From: Sedimenticola sp.
GTDB lineage: Bacteria; Pseudomonadota; Gammaproteobacteria; Chromatiales; Chromatiaceae
DNA: 7,197 bases
Assembly: GCA_027041035.1 (NCBI GenBank)
Contig: JALULB010000325.1
Location: forward strand, 1-7,197
Direction of reading: 5' to 3'
In this document: one piece after another, positions 6,695 through 7,197 of the stretch
Numbering within the stretch: the first letter of the stretch is position 1
Layout of the letters: every line of letters starts with the position of its first letter
Position numbers and translations under genes: made by a program
Notes under the pieces: model-generated
What the model was told of the DNA's origin: nothing
Seen by the model: only the letters and a program-made list of their open reading frames with translations
The model's database searches: none

Positions 6695-7197
6695 TCAGTT
6701 AATATCCACAAGCTTGCTGTTGACTTCAACATGCTTTGCTCCGGAGATTTTAATTTCCTTTCCAGATAGAATTATCGTGCCGTCGGCGTTCAGGATCAGC
6801 GAGCTGGCGCCGACCTTGAGCTCGAAGCGCTTGCCGACCACGATATGCTTCATGATGCCGACCTGCTCGCTCGAACTCAGGCCCACGGATTCATTCTTCG
6901 CCGCGCCGACGGTCACCTGGTAGCCGGCGCCGATCGAGAGCATCTTGGCGATCGCGATGGTTTCGGTCTTGGTCTTGCCGACCGTCTCGGACTTGTTGCC
7001 GCCGATGCTGACACTGCGGTTTGAGCCGATCTTCACGCTCTGGTTACTACCGATACTGATCGTCTCGTTGTTCCCCACATCCTCGTTGCGATTCACGCCG
7101 ATACTGATCTTCTCGTTGTTGTCGACCCGCTCGGTTCTGTCGTGGTGGATGGTGATCTTCTCGTCGTTGTCGACGGTCTCGGTGCGGTCGTGCTTGA
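6695..7197 (-). CDS. vgrG: VgrG T6SS spike protein, C-terminal fragment (5' end outside window)
   Basis: This is the C-terminal 166 residues of a VgrG/Gp27-Gp5-like spike protein. The trimeric T6SS needle tip is pushed out by the contracting sheath and carries a PAAR-type cap and effectors. The reading frame enters from the right edge with no start and ends at TGA 6697-6695. GTG 7096 lies inside the repeat and is not a real start. Residues 5-132 of the fragment form 16 consecutive octads with V/I-G or V/I-D at fixed positions, for example TISIGSNQ, SVKIGSNR and SVSIGGNK, which is the VgrG/Gp5 triple-stranded beta-helix pattern. The protein ends in GKEIKISGAKHVEVNSK followed by LVDIN, a typical VgrG tail with no extra effector domain. 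The last 27 codons are much more AT-rich than the rest. The gp27-like head domains are outside the window. The family call is secure; which effector this VgrG carries is inferred from the neighbouring genes. Confidence 0.92.
   Translation of the reverse strand, partial: KHDRTETVDNDEKITIHHDRTERVDNNEKISIGVNRNEDVGNNETISIGSNQSVKIGSNRSVSIGGNKSETVGKTKTETIAIAKMLSIGAGYQVTVGAAKNESVGLSSSEQVGIMKHIVVGKRFELKVGASSLILNADGTIILSGKEIKISGAKHVEVNSKLVDIN
6800..7183 (-). repeat. 16 tandem octapeptide (24-bp) repeats of the VgrG beta-helix
   Basis: Sixteen units of exactly eight codons run without a break. Each has a hydrophobic V or I at position 4, and position 5 is usually G (D, H or A in a few early or middle units). 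Positions 6-8 are often x-N-x. Examples are NEDVGNNE, TISIGSNQ and SETVGKTK. The similarity is at protein level and only partial in the DNA. The run stops at residue 132, just before the AT-rich tail. Confidence 0.85.

Noticed and set aside
6714..6923. Plus-strand open frames over vgrG, and others at 6497-6769 and 5558-5950
   Set aside because: They are antisense to well-supported minus-strand genes (6497-6769 also spans the spacer), have no recognisable motif, and have no consistent ribosome binding site.

Overview
The window holds the end of a type VI secretion system (T6SS) vgrG and an effector-delivery module behind it, all on the minus strand. The host is probably a GC-rich Gram-negative bacterium, most likely a proteobacterium. 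The evidence is the T6SS gene set itself, plus about 62-66% GC by hand count in the VgrG repeat and in the far end of the Rhs gene. I cannot name a genus.

Reading along the minus strand, from high to low coordinates:
- 7197-6695: the last 166 residues of a VgrG spike, mostly an octapeptide beta-helix.
- 6694-6569: a 126-bp AT-richer spacer.
- 6568-5483: a DUF2169 protein, a T6SS adaptor/chaperone family.
- 5490-5062: a Tox-PAAR-like (DUF4150) spike-tip protein.
- 5075-1: a giant Rhs gene that runs off the left edge, with 1691 codons visible and no in-frame stop.
The last three genes overlap by 8 and 14 bp, so they form one translationally coupled operon. The expected assembly is VgrG spike, then PAAR-like tip, then Rhs cargo, with DUF2169 loading the tip or cargo.

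The most unusual feature is the Rhs gene. Its first 993 residues are a nearly complete Rhs module: N-terminal domain, YD repeats and an RHS core ending in the usual DPxG-type signature. A variable toxin would normally follow. Here the same frame continues through a 151-residue lysine-rich and hydrophobic linker into a second Rhs N-terminal (DUF6531-type) domain and a second YD array. The protein is therefore a tandem double-Rhs. Any toxin and immunity gene should lie beyond position 1.

Base composition changes sharply inside the last codons of vgrG, from 62.5% to 39% GC in adjacent 80-bp blocks near 6778. It recovers only gradually through the Rhs gene. This fits an effector cassette joined to a resident vgrG. 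There is no gene-free stretch over 300 bp, and I saw no RNA genes, insertion sequences or CRISPR.
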